Below, one piece after another: positions 63,326-64,000 of a stretch of 64,000 nucleotides of DNA. The notes under the pieces are model-generated. The model saw only the letters and a list, made by a program, of their open reading frames with translations. It did no database searches and had not been told where the DNA came from. The number at the start of each line of letters is the position of its first letter. The stretch's first letter is position 1. Source of the DNA: Paracoccaceae bacterium Fryx2 (GTDB lineage Bacteria; Pseudomonadota; Alphaproteobacteria; Rhodobacterales; Rhodobacteraceae). The DNA lies in contig JAVSGI010000005.1 of the NCBI GenBank assembly GCA_032334235.1, forward strand, positions 2,943,501 to 3,007,500, read 5' to 3'. The position numbers and the translations under genes were made by a program.

Positions 63326-64000
63326 ATGACATTCCCCCAGATCACGCTCGCCTCGATTTTCCGCCCCACGATCCTGCTGGCGCTCGCGCTGATGGCGGTG
63401 ATCGTAATGATGGTGCTTCCGGTGCCGGCCTGGATGCTGGACGTCGGGCTGGCGCTGTCATTCGCGCTGGCGATCCTGATGTTCACCGTCACGCTGTTTC
63501 TGGAACGGCCGCTGGATTTCTCGGCCTTTCCGACCATCCTTCTGGCCAGCCTGATGCTGCGTCTGTCACTGAACGTTTCCTCGACCAAACTGATCATCGG
63601 CGAGGGTCACACCGGCACGGATGCCGCCGGTCACGTGATCGAGGGCTTTGCCAATTTCATTATGGGTGGCAACGTGTTGCTGGGCCTGGTGGTGTTTTGC
63701 GTGCTGCTGATCGTCAACTTCATGGTGATCACCAAGGGGGCGGGGCGGATGGCCGAGGTCGGGGCACGGTTCGCGCTCGACGGGATGCCGGGCAAGCAGC
63801 TGGCGATCGACAGCGACATGTCGGCCGGGGCCATCGACCATGCGGAGGCCAAGCGGCGCCGCGAGCAGGAACTGGCCGAGACGAACTTCTTCGGCTCGCT
63901 CGACGGCGCCTCGAAATTCGTCAAGGGCGATGCGGTGGCAGGGTTGCTGATCACCATGCTGAACATCGTTATGGGCCTGATCATGGGCATCGCGGTGCAT
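63326..64000 (+). CDS. flhA: Flagellar export gate protein FlhA, N-terminal part (cut by window end)
   Basis: The first 225 residues only. MLDVGLALSFALAILMFTV, FPTILLASLMLRLSLNVSSTKLI and MVITKGAGRMAEVGARFALDGMPGKQLAIDSD are diagnostic for FlhA, the export gate of the type III apparatus. The remaining membrane helices and the cytoplasmic docking domain lie beyond 64000. An in-frame ATG at 63314, overlapping the transglycosylase end, is an alternative start. Confidence 0.93.
   Translation, partial: MTFPQITLASIFRPTILLALALMAVIVMMVLPVPAWMLDVGLALSFALAILMFTVTLFLERPLDFSAFPTILLASLMLRLSLNVSSTKLIIGEGHTGTDAAGHVIEGFANFIMGGNVLLGLVVFCVLLIVNFMVITKGAGRMAEVGARFALDGMPGKQLAIDSDMSAGAIDHAEAKRRREQELAETNFFGSLDGASKFVKGDAVAGLLITMLNIVMGLIMGIAVH

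Overview
The window is GC-rich, densely coding DNA from an alphaproteobacterium, almost certainly a member of the Rhodobacteraceae/Rhodobacterales. Four things point there: a crtI-crtB pair of bacterial carotenoid type, a flagellar cluster in the ancestral alphaproteobacterial order (motB-flgE-flgK-flgL-flgI // fliP-fliN-fliH-fliF // fliL-motE-like-motA-flhA) with CtrA-like boxes, at least six copies of a short intergenic element ending in GATATTT...AAGATGAAA, and the habit of coupling operon genes through ATGA or TGATG overlaps. No rRNA, tRNA, insertion sequence or CRISPR array was seen.

Layout. (1) 1-2593: phytoene desaturase and phytoene synthase. (2) 2789-12774: an amino-sugar block. The leftward genes are a BadF-type kinase, a GntR regulator, a SIS-domain deaminase and NagA. 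The rightward genes are a frameshifted murQ, a family-1 sugar ABC transporter (binding protein, two permeases, UgpC-type ATPase) and a Gfo/Idh/MocA dehydrogenase. (3) 12771-19053: a leftward dipeptide ABC transporter operon ending in an M19 dipeptidase. Blocks 2 and 3 together would suit salvage of peptidoglycan fragments (inference). (4) 19500-27295: a leftward operon-like run with 3-hydroxyanthranilate dioxygenase, a DapA-family enzyme, a complete Liv-type ABC transporter, an aspartate-dehydrogenase-like protein and an arylformamidase-like hydrolase. (5) 27292-30394: an orphan molybdopterin-binding hydroxylase subunit interrupted by one in-frame TAG, divergent from a LysR gene. (6) 30523-39753: a CoA-thioester aromatic pathway of the 2-aminobenzoate (anthranilate) type: CoA ligase, RidA-like protein, thioesterase, acyl-CoA dehydrogenase, crotonase, MarR regulator, SDR, the fused monooxygenase/old-yellow-enzyme protein, and a divergent 3-hydroxyacyl-CoA dehydrogenase. 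(7) 39953-47265: a winged-helix regulator, a luciferase-like monooxygenase, and a MarR-iorA-iorB operon preceded by a cyclase-family hydrolase and a small lipoprotein. (8) 47366-48107: decayed remnants of two unrelated genes. (9) 48210-64000: the flagellar cluster, running out of the window inside flhA.

Together, blocks 4 to 7 read as an accessory region for aromatic amines. They contain two unrelated formamidase-like hydrolases, 3-hydroxyanthranilate dioxygenase, anthranilate-CoA chemistry and indolepyruvate oxidoreductase, all of which touch tryptophan breakdown. Tryptophan dioxygenase, kynureninase and the enzymes after 3-hydroxyanthranilate cleavage are not in the window, so a complete route cannot be claimed. 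The most unusual points are the single amber codon at the conserved Gln of the molybdenum-cofactor motif, a crotonase that lacks both usual catalytic glutamates, a shared TTCAAGCTTGAA-like operator, a 753-residue exported protein behind motA, and a structured non-coding gap between flgI and fliP.
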